Origin: DASYKS01 sp031404815 | Lineage (GTDB): Bacteria > Acidobacteriota > Thermoanaerobaculia > Multivoradales > UBA5704 | DNA: 64,000 nucleotides | Assembly (NCBI GenBank): GCA_031404815.1 | Contig: JANNIH010000066.1 | Location: 17,599-81,598 of the forward strand | Reading direction: 5' to 3' | Part shown: positions 1 to 7,797 of the stretch, piece after piece | Position numbering within the stretch: the first letter of the stretch is position 1 | How the letters are laid out: each line of letters starts with the position of its first letter | The notes under the pieces: generated by a model | Databases searched by the model: none | What the model was told of the DNA's origin: nothing | Seen by the model: the letters and a program-made list of their open reading frames with translations, nothing else | Position numbers and translations under genes: made by a program

Positions 1-2
1 AC

Positions 3-1916
3 GTCGCATCTTTTCAAAGACTAATCGAGGATATCTGCAGAGTTGTCCTGCCCGCCAGCACCGCATCTTCTGTCGTCTCTGTCGCGCTTCGAGCAGAATC
101 GCGAAATCCTTTTCGACATCTTCGCGCCGAATTCTTTGAAAACCGACCAGACCTTCACGCTAAAGCTTTCGCACCGCCCGACGCCCTAACGGTTGGAGCT
201 CTCGAAGAGATGAAGCCATGCTTCCTCGAGGGGTCGAGGGGTACTGGGAAATCGATGCTGCTGCTCTCGCTCCGAGCACGAAATCTGCTGCTTCGAAAGC
301 CAAGCGTTAAGGCCGAAGTTCCAATATTCGGCTTCTACCTCAAGCTAAGCCGTGGGGCGGTCTGCAATTCAGGTGTGGATCCTAACAAAGTGGAAGGCCC
401 CCATTCCGTACAGATCAGCGACATTGCTGCGCAGGAGATTTTCCTTCAGACTCTCGAAAGCCTCTTCTCCGAACTAGGCTACTGTCTTGCTGAGGGTCTA
501 CTTGACTGCGACAGAATGCGAGAAAAAGCTCTCGTGGAGGAAGCTGATCACCTCCTGCTCGATGACACCAAGAGTTCGGCGGAAACTATCGATTCATTGC
601 TAGATAAACTTGGTCACTTGCACAAACGCGTGGCCGACTTCATTCGACGGCGGTTTATCTATGGAGAGCAGCCAACTGTACCGGTAACTACCTTCGATCT
701 CGAGCAACTCAAGCGCGCCATCAAAGCAGTTCGTAAATTTGTGCCATCGTTGAAAACGGCAATGTTCGTCGCGCTATTCGATGAGTACGAGAATCTCTTT
801 CCATATCAGCAGCGAATTGTCAACGGCCTCGTAAAGCTCGGTCCTCCGGAGTTCTCCGTGAAGATTGCAAAAAAGCTGGCGAGCGGCGATACGTCCGCAA
901 CGACGGCAGGCCAAGAACTACAGGAGACCCACGACTACACACGCCTTCCGTTGGTTTACGACGTAGAGGACGCAACCCAGCGAAGTTCCTATTATGTTCT
1001 GTTGGAACATATTGTTCAGAACATCTTCCGATCTGAGAATTTAAGTCCTATGAGCATTGCCAAGCTTCTTCCTCCGGCATTGGGGCCAGAGGTCCCTGAG
1101 GAAAAGTTGAAAGCTGAAGTCACGAGACTCTGTAAGGTTACGTCTACCGAGTTCGACTCCTGGAGTGAGGAGAAGCGCAGGGAGAAGTTGGTTTACTATG
1201 GCGAAGCGGCAACGTATCGGGCCCTTCTTGGGCAAAAGGGCCGTCATCCCGACAAACGGTTTTCTGGGTTCAGTCAGCTAGCGTTCCTCAGTTCTGGTGT
1301 GATCCGATATTTTCAGGAGATTCTCGGTGTCGCGTACCATCTTACCTTCGGCGGAGAAGCGCCAAGTGGCGTAGACCTCGTCCTTCCGACCGAAAAACAG
1401 TCGCGAGCTGTGCATTTCGTTTCGCAACACAATCTCACTACATTGAGCCGAAATGTAGAGCATCATGGCGAAGAACTCAAGTATTTTCTCTTGGATCTTG
1501 GTGATTGTTTACGATACAAGCTTCTGAAGCATGGGAGTGAGCCGGAGGCGGCGCGATTGACAATCGAAGATCCAGAAACGCTAGAAGACAACGAAATGTT
1601 TGGTCTGAGAAATCTGCTAACTCTTGGAGCTAGAGAAGGAGTGTTCCAAGCAAAGGAAGGGCTCCCTGCCTTCAAGCCCAAACACAGCTCAGATCCACAA
1701 CCTTCGGAATTCAACATCTGTAGGATCTACGCTCCGGTTCTCCAGATAAGCCCGCGGTTACGTTGGAGAACTAATGTCAAGAGCCGGTTATTGGCTGGCC
1801 TATTAAAGCCAGGTGGGCGCGCGCAGGCCGTACAGCTGCTGAAGGCGACCATTGTAAAGGAGAAAGGCGAATCTACGCAAAGTGATTTATGGGCTCAGGT
1901 TCCGGAGGAGAAATGA
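3..1916 (+). CDS. ORC/CDC6-like AAA P-loop ATPase, 5' end cut by window edge
   Basis: A first ATG lies at 210, but the same frame is open without a stop or a good start codon back to base 3. The translated stretch (LRAEFFENRPDLHAKAF just before ALEEMKPCFLEG) reads like the usual lead-in of this ATPase type, so the gene most likely begins outside the window. Walker A is GSRGTGKS (coded near 231-254). A Walker B-like ALFDEYE lies near 770-790. The remainder is a long helical region without a recognised domain. Base composition is visibly less G+C-rich than after 4.1 kb. Its stop overlaps the next gene by 4 nt (ATGA), so the three genes 3-4038 should be co-transcribed. The ATPase may power or sense for the neighbouring methyltransferase; that role is inferred from context only. 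Confidence 0.8.
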   Translation, partial: VASFQRLIEDICRVVLPASTASSVVSVALRAESRNPFRHLRAEFFENRPDLHAKAFAPPDALTVGALEEMKPCFLEGSRGTGKSMLLLSLRARNLLLRKPSVKAEVPIFGFYLKLSRGAVCNSGVDPNKVEGPHSVQISDIAAQEIFLQTLESLFSELGYCLAEGLLDCDRMREKALVEEADHLLLDDTKSSAETIDSLLDKLGHLHKRVADFIRRRFIYGEQPTVPVTTFDLEQLKRAIKAVRKFVPSLKTAMFVALFDEYENLFPYQQRIVNGLVKLGPPEFSVKIAKKLASGDTSATTAGQELQETHDYTRLPLVYDVEDATQRSSYYVLLEHIVQNIFRSENLSPMSIAKLLPPALGPEVPEEKLKAEVTRLCKVTSTEFDSWSEEKRREKLVYYGEAATYRALLGQKGRHPDKRFSGFSQLAFLSSGVIRYFQEILGVAYHLTFGGEAPSGVDLVLPTEKQSRAVHFVSQHNLTTLSRNVEHHGEELKYFLLDLGDCLRYKLLKHGSEPEAARLTIEDPETLEDNEMFGLRNLLTLGAREGVFQAKEGLPAFKPKHSSDPQPSEFNICRIYAPVLQISPRLRWRTNVKSRLLAGLLKPGGRAQAVQLLKATIVKEKGESTQSDLWAQVPEEK

Positions 1917-2866
1917 AGCAGCGAATCTCCCCTGGTTTGTTACCCTCGAAGGCTCTGCTCATCACGTGCTCGAGTCACGAGAGCCGCTGTAAAGGACTCC
2001 TGTCGCAGCTGGATAGCTGGAGGCCAGCGGAAGTCGTGCTCTTCCATTACGATGACTACAACCCCAAGCGGGAACAGAATCAGGTACTCATGGAAGAGAG
2101 TTTCCTTGCCGTTGCCGTGCCTCCAAGCGTGTTGCAGTTCACGGAAAAGAACCCTGTTCGCAGTCTACACGACAATATGCGAGTACTCCGTTCGGTGCTT
2201 AGTCGACTTGGTGACGCTGAGATCGTTTTGGATATCTCGGTCTTCACAAAACGTCATCTCCTTATGATGCTGCGGTGGTTGGATGACGAAGGTCTATGGG
2301 ATCGACTAGTAGTAGTCTATACTGAACCAGAAGATTATGACGTATCTCTTTTCATTCCACTATCATTTGGCATCGCCTCAATCCAACAGGCGCCAGGTTT
2401 CTCAAGCTGTGCGGACCTGAGTCGGCCTGTTCATCTAGCGCTCTTCCTTGGATATGAAGGAGATCGAGCGTTAGCCGTTTATGAACATATACAGCCGATG
2501 CGTACTACGCTCGTGATTCCAGACCCTCCTTACAGGTCTTCCTGGTTAGGCAGGACGGAGAAGTTTAATGCGGATTTTCTTGCGCTGGTAGGTGACGGCC
2601 TCGTTGAGAGGGCCGATTCGATCGATCCAGAGTCAACAAGCGCGATCCTGACGTCGATTTTCGGCGAAAGCGGTACGCGAGGTGACCACGCCAAGATTGT
2701 ATGCCCGCTAGGTACAAAGCCGCAGGCACTTGGGGTCTATAGTTACCTACGCAGATGCGTTGATCCGCCGGCTGTCGTTTATGCAGGTCCCCTGCGGCAC
2801 AATCACGACTTCTTTTCTCATTGTATTGCAACGACATGGATACTCAAGCGAGCCCAGGAAGGATGA
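1913..2866 (+). CDS. CARF-like duplicated Rossmann-type protein of unknown function
   Basis: 317 residues. I chose the ATG at 1913 because it forms an ATGA overlap with the ATPase stop and sits behind GGAGGAG; an upstream in-frame start at 1889 lacks this. I do not recognise a named family. The chain looks like two related halves. Each starts with a hydrophobic strand followed by a polar loop (ALLITCSSHESR near the N-terminus, LALFLGYEGDR near the middle). Each later carries a strand followed by a TK-type loop (VLDISVFTKRHLL, and VCPLGTKPQALGVY near the C-terminus). The second element resembles the D-x-T-x-G-T-K loop of CARF ligand-binding domains. That would make it a ligand sensor with a pseudo-dimeric fold inside one chain; this is inference. 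No catalytic effector domain is visible. The gene overlaps the methyltransferase by 4 nt. Confidence 0.7.
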   Translation: MKQRISPGLLPSKALLITCSSHESRCKGLLSQLDSWRPAEVVLFHYDDYNPKREQNQVLMEESFLAVAVPPSVLQFTEKNPVRSLHDNMRVLRSVLSRLGDAEIVLDISVFTKRHLLMMLRWLDDEGLWDRLVVVYTEPEDYDVSLFIPLSFGIASIQQAPGFSSCADLSRPVHLALFLGYEGDRALAVYEHIQPMRTTLVIPDPPYRSSWLGRTEKFNADFLALVGDGLVERADSIDPESTSAILTSIFGESGTRGDHAKIVCPLGTKPQALGVYSYLRRCVDPPAVVYAGPLRHNHDFFSHCIATTWILKRAQEG

Positions 2867-4038
2867 GACTCCCTACCCGATTGGATCGCTATCCGGCGAA
2901 GATGGTCTCGAAACTCGCAGACCGACTCATCCAGAAGTACGCGCAGGGTGCGAAGCGAATTCTAGATCCATTCTGCGGTTCAGGCGCAGTTCTCGTGGCG
3001 GCGCAACGTCAAGGTCTCGATGTTTCAGGGATCGACGTGAATCCCGTGGCTGCTTTGTTGTGTCGCGTGAAGCTCAATAGCTTCGACGTTAGCAAGGCGA
3101 AGGAACTGGCGGCGAAATGGATCCGAATGGCACAAACGACGGACCAGACGCTCCCAATTGACTGGGACGGTAAGCGGTACTGGTTTACGCCGAGAGTGAT
3201 TTTTAAGTTTGAGCGCCTGAGATTCATTGGCCAGAGACTCCAGCTAAGTGAGAACGACGAGGGAATAGTATTGCTTCTGTGCTATTCGCTTGCTGTTCGC
3301 CTCTGTTCCAGGGCGGATCAGCGTAGCCCTAAGCCTTTCATCTCTAAGCGAGCGAAGGAGTCGAGAAAGGGCCGACACTTCGATCCTTATCGAACTATTA
3401 TCGATCTCTTGAAGGAGTTGTCGGAGCTCTACGGGAACAAAGTCCAAGTGTCGACGGCATGCTTCTTTTTGGCGGATTTACTGCGTGATACAGAAATTGT
3501 CCGCCGAACTGGAAAGTATACACACGTCATAACGTCGCCACCTTACATAAACGCTCAAGATTATTTTCGGAACTTTAAGCTCGAACTCTATCTGCTCGAA
3601 GGGATACTTCCGTTTTCTACGGAAGATCTTCGGGAGAGATTCATTGGAACAGAGCGAGGCAATCTTCTCCGGGGCATCTCTAGTGAAATGCTGGCGAGCA
3701 ACATCGACGCCGTTCCTCAATTGAAGGCACTGGAGCGCGTTGACGCTCGATTGGCGGCTGTTGTACATCGATATTTTCACGACATGGCGCGGGCCTTCGA
3801 CATTCTGAGGGATTGTCTTGAAAGCCGGGGCAATCTTGTGCTGGTGTGCGGTGACAATCTTGTCGGAGGAATCCGCATCCCCACATGGCGGGTGCTCCAA
3901 TGTCTTCTCGAGGAGCGAGATTTTTGCCTGTTTGACCGATTCAAAGATCCGATTGGTGACCGGCTGCTCGCACCGAAACGCTCTGGGCACAAGGGCCTTA
4001 TCAAAGAAGAAGTTGTATCTGCCTACCGACGTATTTAG
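2863..4038 (+). CDS. DNA (N4-cytosine or N6-adenine) methyltransferase
   Basis: 391 residues from ATG 2863, which again forms an ATGA overlap with the upstream stop and follows AGGAAGG. ATG 2836 and TTG 2821 are possible alternatives. The N-terminal RYPAKM segment is typical just ahead of the SAM-binding motif I, DPFCGSG, near residue 34. The catalytic motif IV, TSPPY, is near residue 224. The order I then IV, with about 190 residues between them, leaves room for a target-recognition domain in the middle. It transfers a methyl group from SAM to an amino group of a DNA base. No restriction endonuclease gene is visible beside it, so it is either a solitary methyltransferase or the modification arm of a non-classical defence module with the two upstream genes. 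Composition is lower in G+C than the host-like DNA that follows. Confidence 0.88.
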   Translation: MRLPTRLDRYPAKMVSKLADRLIQKYAQGAKRILDPFCGSGAVLVAAQRQGLDVSGIDVNPVAALLCRVKLNSFDVSKAKELAAKWIRMAQTTDQTLPIDWDGKRYWFTPRVIFKFERLRFIGQRLQLSENDEGIVLLLCYSLAVRLCSRADQRSPKPFISKRAKESRKGRHFDPYRTIIDLLKELSELYGNKVQVSTACFFLADLLRDTEIVRRTGKYTHVITSPPYINAQDYFRNFKLELYLLEGILPFSTEDLRERFIGTERGNLLRGISSEMLASNIDAVPQLKALERVDARLAAVVHRYFHDMARAFDILRDCLESRGNLVLVCGDNLVGGIRIPTWRVLQCLLEERDFCLFDRFKDPIGDRLLAPKRSGHKGLIKEEVVSAYRRI

Positions 4039-4093
4039 GCTAGGTGGGGCGCCGCTGAGCGTAGATTGATAGTCTCGATGTAGGCTATTCGCA

Positions 4094-4099
4094 TACAAT
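4094..4099 (+). promoter_or_regulatory. Putative -10 element, nearly leaderless
   Basis: TACAAT lies 10 nt before the ATG of the SGNH hydrolase gene. A TTGATA at 4066-4071 could be the -35 but the 22-nt spacer is too long for an ordinary sigma-70 site. If the -10 is used, the transcript would start only a few bases before the ATG. This spot also marks the change from the A+T-richer cassette to host-like composition. Confidence 0.35.
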
Positions 4100-4109
4100 C
4101 CCCCCGCCC

Positions 4110-5270
4110 ATGCGCCGCTTCGCCCTCCGCCTGCTCGTCGTCCTGGCGACCATCGCCCTCACCCTCCTCGCCGCCGAAGGGGTCGTGCGCCTCTACTTCC
4201 GAGCCAAGGCGGGTGACGGTGGCGACGTCCGGTCGGTTCTCGCCAAGTCGGCGCAGACTTCCGTGGCGGACAACGCCGAGCACGGCGGCAAGTTCTCGCT
4301 CTCGGGTCTGGTCAAGGCGAGCGCGTTTCCGGATGTCGTCTATGAGCTGAAACCGAACGTTTCCGGGACCTTTCGGGGCAAGAGCCTGCGCACCAACGCG
4401 CGGGGGTTGCGGGGGGCGCGGGACTATGCCGCCACAAAACCCGCCGGTACGTTCCGGATCGCCGGGCTCGGCGACTCGGTGATGTTCGGCTGGGGGGTGG
4501 GGGAGGGCGAGCCGTATCTGGAGATCGTCGAACGGGAGCTGATCGCCCGGGGGCGACCGGCGGAGGTCTTGAGCTTCGCGGTGCCGGGCTACAACACCTC
4601 GCTCGAGGTCGCCGCGTTCGAGCATCGCGCGCTGCCGTTGGCGCCCGACCTGGTGGTCCTCCACTTTGTCGGCAACGACTTTGGCTTGCCGCATTTCCTG
4701 CGCCGACCGGATGCTCCTCTCTCCCGCGGCGTTGCCCCCTCACGTTGGCTGCTGGTCGAGTTGCTGAAAATGCGCTTTACGCCCCCTTCGCCCGACGACG
4801 AGGTCGATCCCGACCTGATCGGCCACGATTCGAACGGCGGCGCGCCGGGCGAACGTTACGAGGCGCGCAAGCAGTACGAGGGGATCGTGGGCGAGGCGGC
4901 GTTCGTGAAGGCTCTCAGGCACCTGGGCGACCTCACCCGACCGCGCGGAATCCCGGTGATCGTCCTGGCGTTGGGGGGAGACGAGGGTCGCGGCAAACTG
5001 GCGCGCGAGACCGCAGAGGCGAACGGCTTTACGTTCCTGAACGCGGCGGCGCACTTTTACGACTATCTGGTGGCCCACGACCTTCAAAACGACCGGAAGA
5101 ATTGGGTGACCGTGTTCCGCATTCCGCGCGATGGCCATCCGAACGCGCTCGGCCACCGGCTCTACGCCGAGGTGCTGCTCGCCGAGTTGGAGCGGCGCGG
5201 CGTCGCTAGTTTGGCCCCATCAAAATCGGCCCCATCAAAATCGGCCCCACCGAAAGGAACCACGCCTTGA
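4110..5270 (+). CDS. Membrane-anchored SGNH/GDSL hydrolase family protein
   Basis: 386 residues. An N-terminal hydrophobic segment (about residues 5-25) acts as signal anchor, so the catalytic part is probably periplasmic. SGNH blocks are visible: GLGDSVMFGWG (block I, nucleophile Ser) near residue 120, GND (block III) near 190, and DGHPNALGH (block V, catalytic Asp and His) near 342. Such enzymes hydrolyse or transfer acyl esters, often on polysaccharides; the substrate here is unknown. The extreme C-terminus is a short S-K-S-A-P repeat coded by tandem copies of a 15-nt unit near 5217-5250. The stop overlaps lspA by 4 nt (TTGA), indicating co-transcription. Confidence 0.8.
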   Translation: MRRFALRLLVVLATIALTLLAAEGVVRLYFRAKAGDGGDVRSVLAKSAQTSVADNAEHGGKFSLSGLVKASAFPDVVYELKPNVSGTFRGKSLRTNARGLRGARDYAATKPAGTFRIAGLGDSVMFGWGVGEGEPYLEIVERELIARGRPAEVLSFAVPGYNTSLEVAAFEHRALPLAPDLVVLHFVGNDFGLPHFLRRPDAPLSRGVAPSRWLLVELLKMRFTPPSPDDEVDPDLIGHDSNGGAPGERYEARKQYEGIVGEAAFVKALRHLGDLTRPRGIPVIVLALGGDEGRGKLARETAEANGFTFLNAAAHFYDYLVAHDLQNDRKNWVTVFRIPRDGHPNALGHRLYAEVLLAELERRGVASLAPSKSAPSKSAPPKGTTP

Positions 5271-5797
5271 GCCGAGCCGAGCGCCTCCGCCAACTGTTCG
5301 CGGTCCTCTTCGTCGTCGTGACACTCGATCAGACGACCAAATACCTCGCGCGGGAGCACCTGGCCTACGAGCCGGGCCGGAGCTATCTGGGCGGAATCGC
5401 GCGGCTCGAATACGCCGAGAACCGGGGCGCGTTCTTGAGCCTGGGAGCCAACCTCCCCTCCGGCTGGCGCGAGGGGCTGCTCACCGGTCTCAACATCCTG
5501 CTGGTGGCCGGCCTCACCGTCTACCTGGCGCGCGGCAAAGACCTTACCCGCTGGCCGGCGCTGGCGCTCGCGTTGCTGATCTCGGGCGGGCTCGGCAATC
5601 TGATCGACCGCGTCTTTTTCGGCGGTGCGGTGGTCGACTTCATGATCTTGGGGGTAGGCCCGGTGCGCACGGGGGTGTTCAACATCGCGGATCTCTGCCT
5701 CACCACCGGCGCGATCCTGTTCGCCTTTACCGGTGCCTCTGCGGGTCGGCCTCTGCCGGAAGCGCAACCGGCGGCCGAGCGGCCCGCGGCCGAATGA
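5267..5797 (+). CDS. lspA: Lipoprotein signal peptidase (signal peptidase II)
   Basis: 176 residues, four predicted membrane helices. It removes signal peptides from diacylglyceryl-modified prolipoproteins in the inner membrane. Family hallmarks are present: the LDQTTK segment near the N-terminus, NRGAF near residue 50, and two conserved Asp motifs, GNLIDR near residue 113 and FNIADL near 140, which supply the catalytic aspartates. It starts with TTG inside the stop of the SGNH gene (TTGA overlap). The Ala/Pro/Glu-rich C-terminal tail is dispensable-looking. The next gene begins 31 nt downstream in the same direction. Confidence 0.93.
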   Translation: MSRAERLRQLFAVLFVVVTLDQTTKYLAREHLAYEPGRSYLGGIARLEYAENRGAFLSLGANLPSGWREGLLTGLNILLVAGLTVYLARGKDLTRWPALALALLISGGLGNLIDRVFFGGAVVDFMILGVGPVRTGVFNIADLCLTTGAILFAFTGASAGRPLPEAQPAAERPAAE

Positions 5798-5828
5798 TCC
5801 GGCGAGCGCTCGAACGGGTGCCCTCACC

Positions 5829-6893
5829 TTGAGCGACCATCTCGATCCCGCGGCCGTTGCCCGCTACCTTGCGGGCGACTTCGATGCGGTCGATGCGCGC
5901 GAAATCGAGGCGCACCTCGCGAGCTGCATCAGCTGTCGGGAGTCGATCCGCGGCGCGGTCGGAACTGCCACCGAGCCGGCGACCGGACCCGCTCCGGTCC
6001 TCTGGCGTGCCGAACGTTTCGTTCGGAGCGAGCCCGCGGATACCGAAGCGCCAGGCTCTGCGGACGATCCCGAAGCCGCCCTCCGGCGCGAGGCGGTCCG
6101 CGACTTCCTGGGCGATTTGGGTCGCACCCTCGCCGTGCGCGGCGAGCGCGAAGTCGATCGACTGCTCGCCCTCTCGGAGCACGAACGGCGGCGGGCCATC
6201 CGGAGCGAATCCGCCGAGCCGGCCGAACTCACGGAGGACGTCGCGGCCCGCCTGCTCGCCCGCTGCCGTCAGGAATGGTCCGGCGATCTCGGCGCCGCGG
6301 TCGAGGCGGCGAAGCTCGCCGTGCTCGTCGCGCAGAGCTTGACGCCCTCCCCGGGCGGGGACGAGCGCCTCGGCGGTCTGCGCTCTCTCGCGCTCCAGCA
6401 CCTCGCCGCATCGAACCGAATCGCCCGCCGGGCCGGCGAGATCGATGTCGAGATTGCGCGGCGGCGGCTTTCGCCCACCCCTTCGTCCACCCCCATCACT
6501 CCCGGCGACGACTCCTATCCGTTGGGCATCCCCGCCTACGCCGACTCTCTCTCCGAGGTCGCCGAAGACGCCCTGTCGGTCGAGATCGAAGCGGCGCTCG
6601 ACGACCTGCGCGACGCGAGCCTAGCCCGCGGCCGATCCTACGACGCCGCGCTCGCGATACTCGACCGGGCGCGCCTCGCGCTCGATCGTGGGGGGGCAAG
6701 TGCCCTGATCGAGATCTCGCGTTCCGAGGCCGCCCGTTTCGCGGCGCTCGACCTGGCCGCCATCCCGCGCGATGCCCTCCGCCACCTCGCCGCCGAGGCC
6801 GAGCGGGGGGCCGCGGATCGTGCCCTTCTCGCCGGCCTGACGCGGCGCTTGCTCGACGCGGGGGGCGGGTTCGATGAGCCGTTCGCGGGTTAA
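5829..6893 (+). CDS. Anti-sigma-type zinc-finger (zf-HC2) protein with helical C-terminus
   Basis: I place the start at TTG 5829, because the recognisable domain begins right there (SDHLDPAAVARYLAG) and the upstream in-frame codons look non-coding. That gives 354 residues. The N-terminal segment has the H-x3-C-x2-C signature of anti-sigma zinc fingers (EAHLASCISC), which bind a metal and often an ECF sigma factor. No transmembrane helix is evident. The rest is Ala/Arg/Glu-rich and helical, suggestive of degenerate TPR-like packing. No sigma factor gene is adjacent, so its partner is unknown. The start assignment is uncertain. Confidence 0.65.
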   Translation: MSDHLDPAAVARYLAGDFDAVDAREIEAHLASCISCRESIRGAVGTATEPATGPAPVLWRAERFVRSEPADTEAPGSADDPEAALRREAVRDFLGDLGRTLAVRGEREVDRLLALSEHERRRAIRSESAEPAELTEDVAARLLARCRQEWSGDLGAAVEAAKLAVLVAQSLTPSPGGDERLGGLRSLALQHLAASNRIARRAGEIDVEIARRRLSPTPSSTPITPGDDSYPLGIPAYADSLSEVAEDALSVEIEAALDDLRDASLARGRSYDAALAILDRARLALDRGGASALIEISRSEAARFAALDLAAIPRDALRHLAAEAERGAADRALLAGLTRRLLDAGGGFDEPFAG

Positions 6894-6951
6894 GTCGGCT
6901 GCTATGCTCAGCACACCGAAGGCTCTTTCTCCGTACTTGGAGGTTCGAAGC

Positions 6952-7797
6952 GTGCAACTCCTCGGGAAGATCAATTCCACCCACCCTCTAAGCCCGCGGC
7001 GATTCGTTCTCGCTTTCGCCGCCCTCGCCCTGTGCTCTTCGCTCCCCGGTTCCGCCGCCACCCCCACCGACGGCACAGCGTTCGCTCAGGCGATCGAGCG
7101 GGCGCACGGTAGTGCGATCTTTCGCGCCAAGGCGGCCGTGTCGTACGACTTCGAGCTGGAGTTCGGCGGCAAGCTGGTGCTCGCCGGGCGGGTGCTCACG
7201 CGGACCGACCTGTCGCGGGTGCGGATCGATCTGGCGAGCGGCCCGGTGATGATTTGGGACGGAACGGACGCCTGGGTCTCTCCCGCCGCGGCGCCCGTGC
7301 CGCAAGCGCGTTTCCACCTGCTCACGTGGCCCTATTTCCTGGCGGCGCCCCACAAGCTGCGCGATCCCGGCGCCCGGCTCGCGGTGGAAGGCGAGCGCCC
7401 GCTGCTCGGTGGCAACGCACCCACCGCGCGCTTGACCTTTGCGCCCGGCACGGGGGATACCCCCGATGACTGGTACGTGGTCTATCGCGATCCGGCGACC
7501 GACCGGCTGCGCGCTCTGGCCTACATCGTGACCTATGGCAAGAGCCTGGAAGCCGCGAACAACGAGCCGCACTCCCTGGTCTACGGCGGCTTCACCGACG
7601 TGGAAGGGGTGGCGATTCCGACCGATTGGGCGCTCTATGGGTGGGATGCCGAGCGCGGCCCGGTCGGCGATCCGATCGGTCGGGTGCGGTTGAAGAACGT
7701 CCGCTTCGTTACACCCGCGGCGACCGATTTTGCGCTCCCTCTAGATCGCCGCAAAGACGAGCTGCCGGCCGTGGCCGGCGCCGGAAAGGCACCATGA
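6952..7797 (+). CDS. Exported protein of unknown function
   Basis: 281 residues from GTG 6952, chosen because GGAGG lies 8 nt upstream (6939-6943) and a typical signal peptide then starts at once (hydrophobic core FVLAFAALALCSSL, cleavage likely after GSAA). The mature protein is beta-rich with many hydrophobic/charged alternations, reminiscent of LolA-like or DUF-type outer-membrane sensing folds, but I do not recognise a specific family. No cysteine follows the signal peptide, so it is not a lipoprotein. Its stop overlaps the nadE start by 4 nt (ATGA). Confidence 0.65.
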   Translation: MQLLGKINSTHPLSPRRFVLAFAALALCSSLPGSAATPTDGTAFAQAIERAHGSAIFRAKAAVSYDFELEFGGKLVLAGRVLTRTDLSRVRIDLASGPVMIWDGTDAWVSPAAAPVPQARFHLLTWPYFLAAPHKLRDPGARLAVEGERPLLGGNAPTARLTFAPGTGDTPDDWYVVYRDPATDRLRALAYIVTYGKSLEAANNEPHSLVYGGFTDVEGVAIPTDWALYGWDAERGPVGDPIGRVRLKNVRFVTPAATDFALPLDRRKDELPAVAGAGKAP

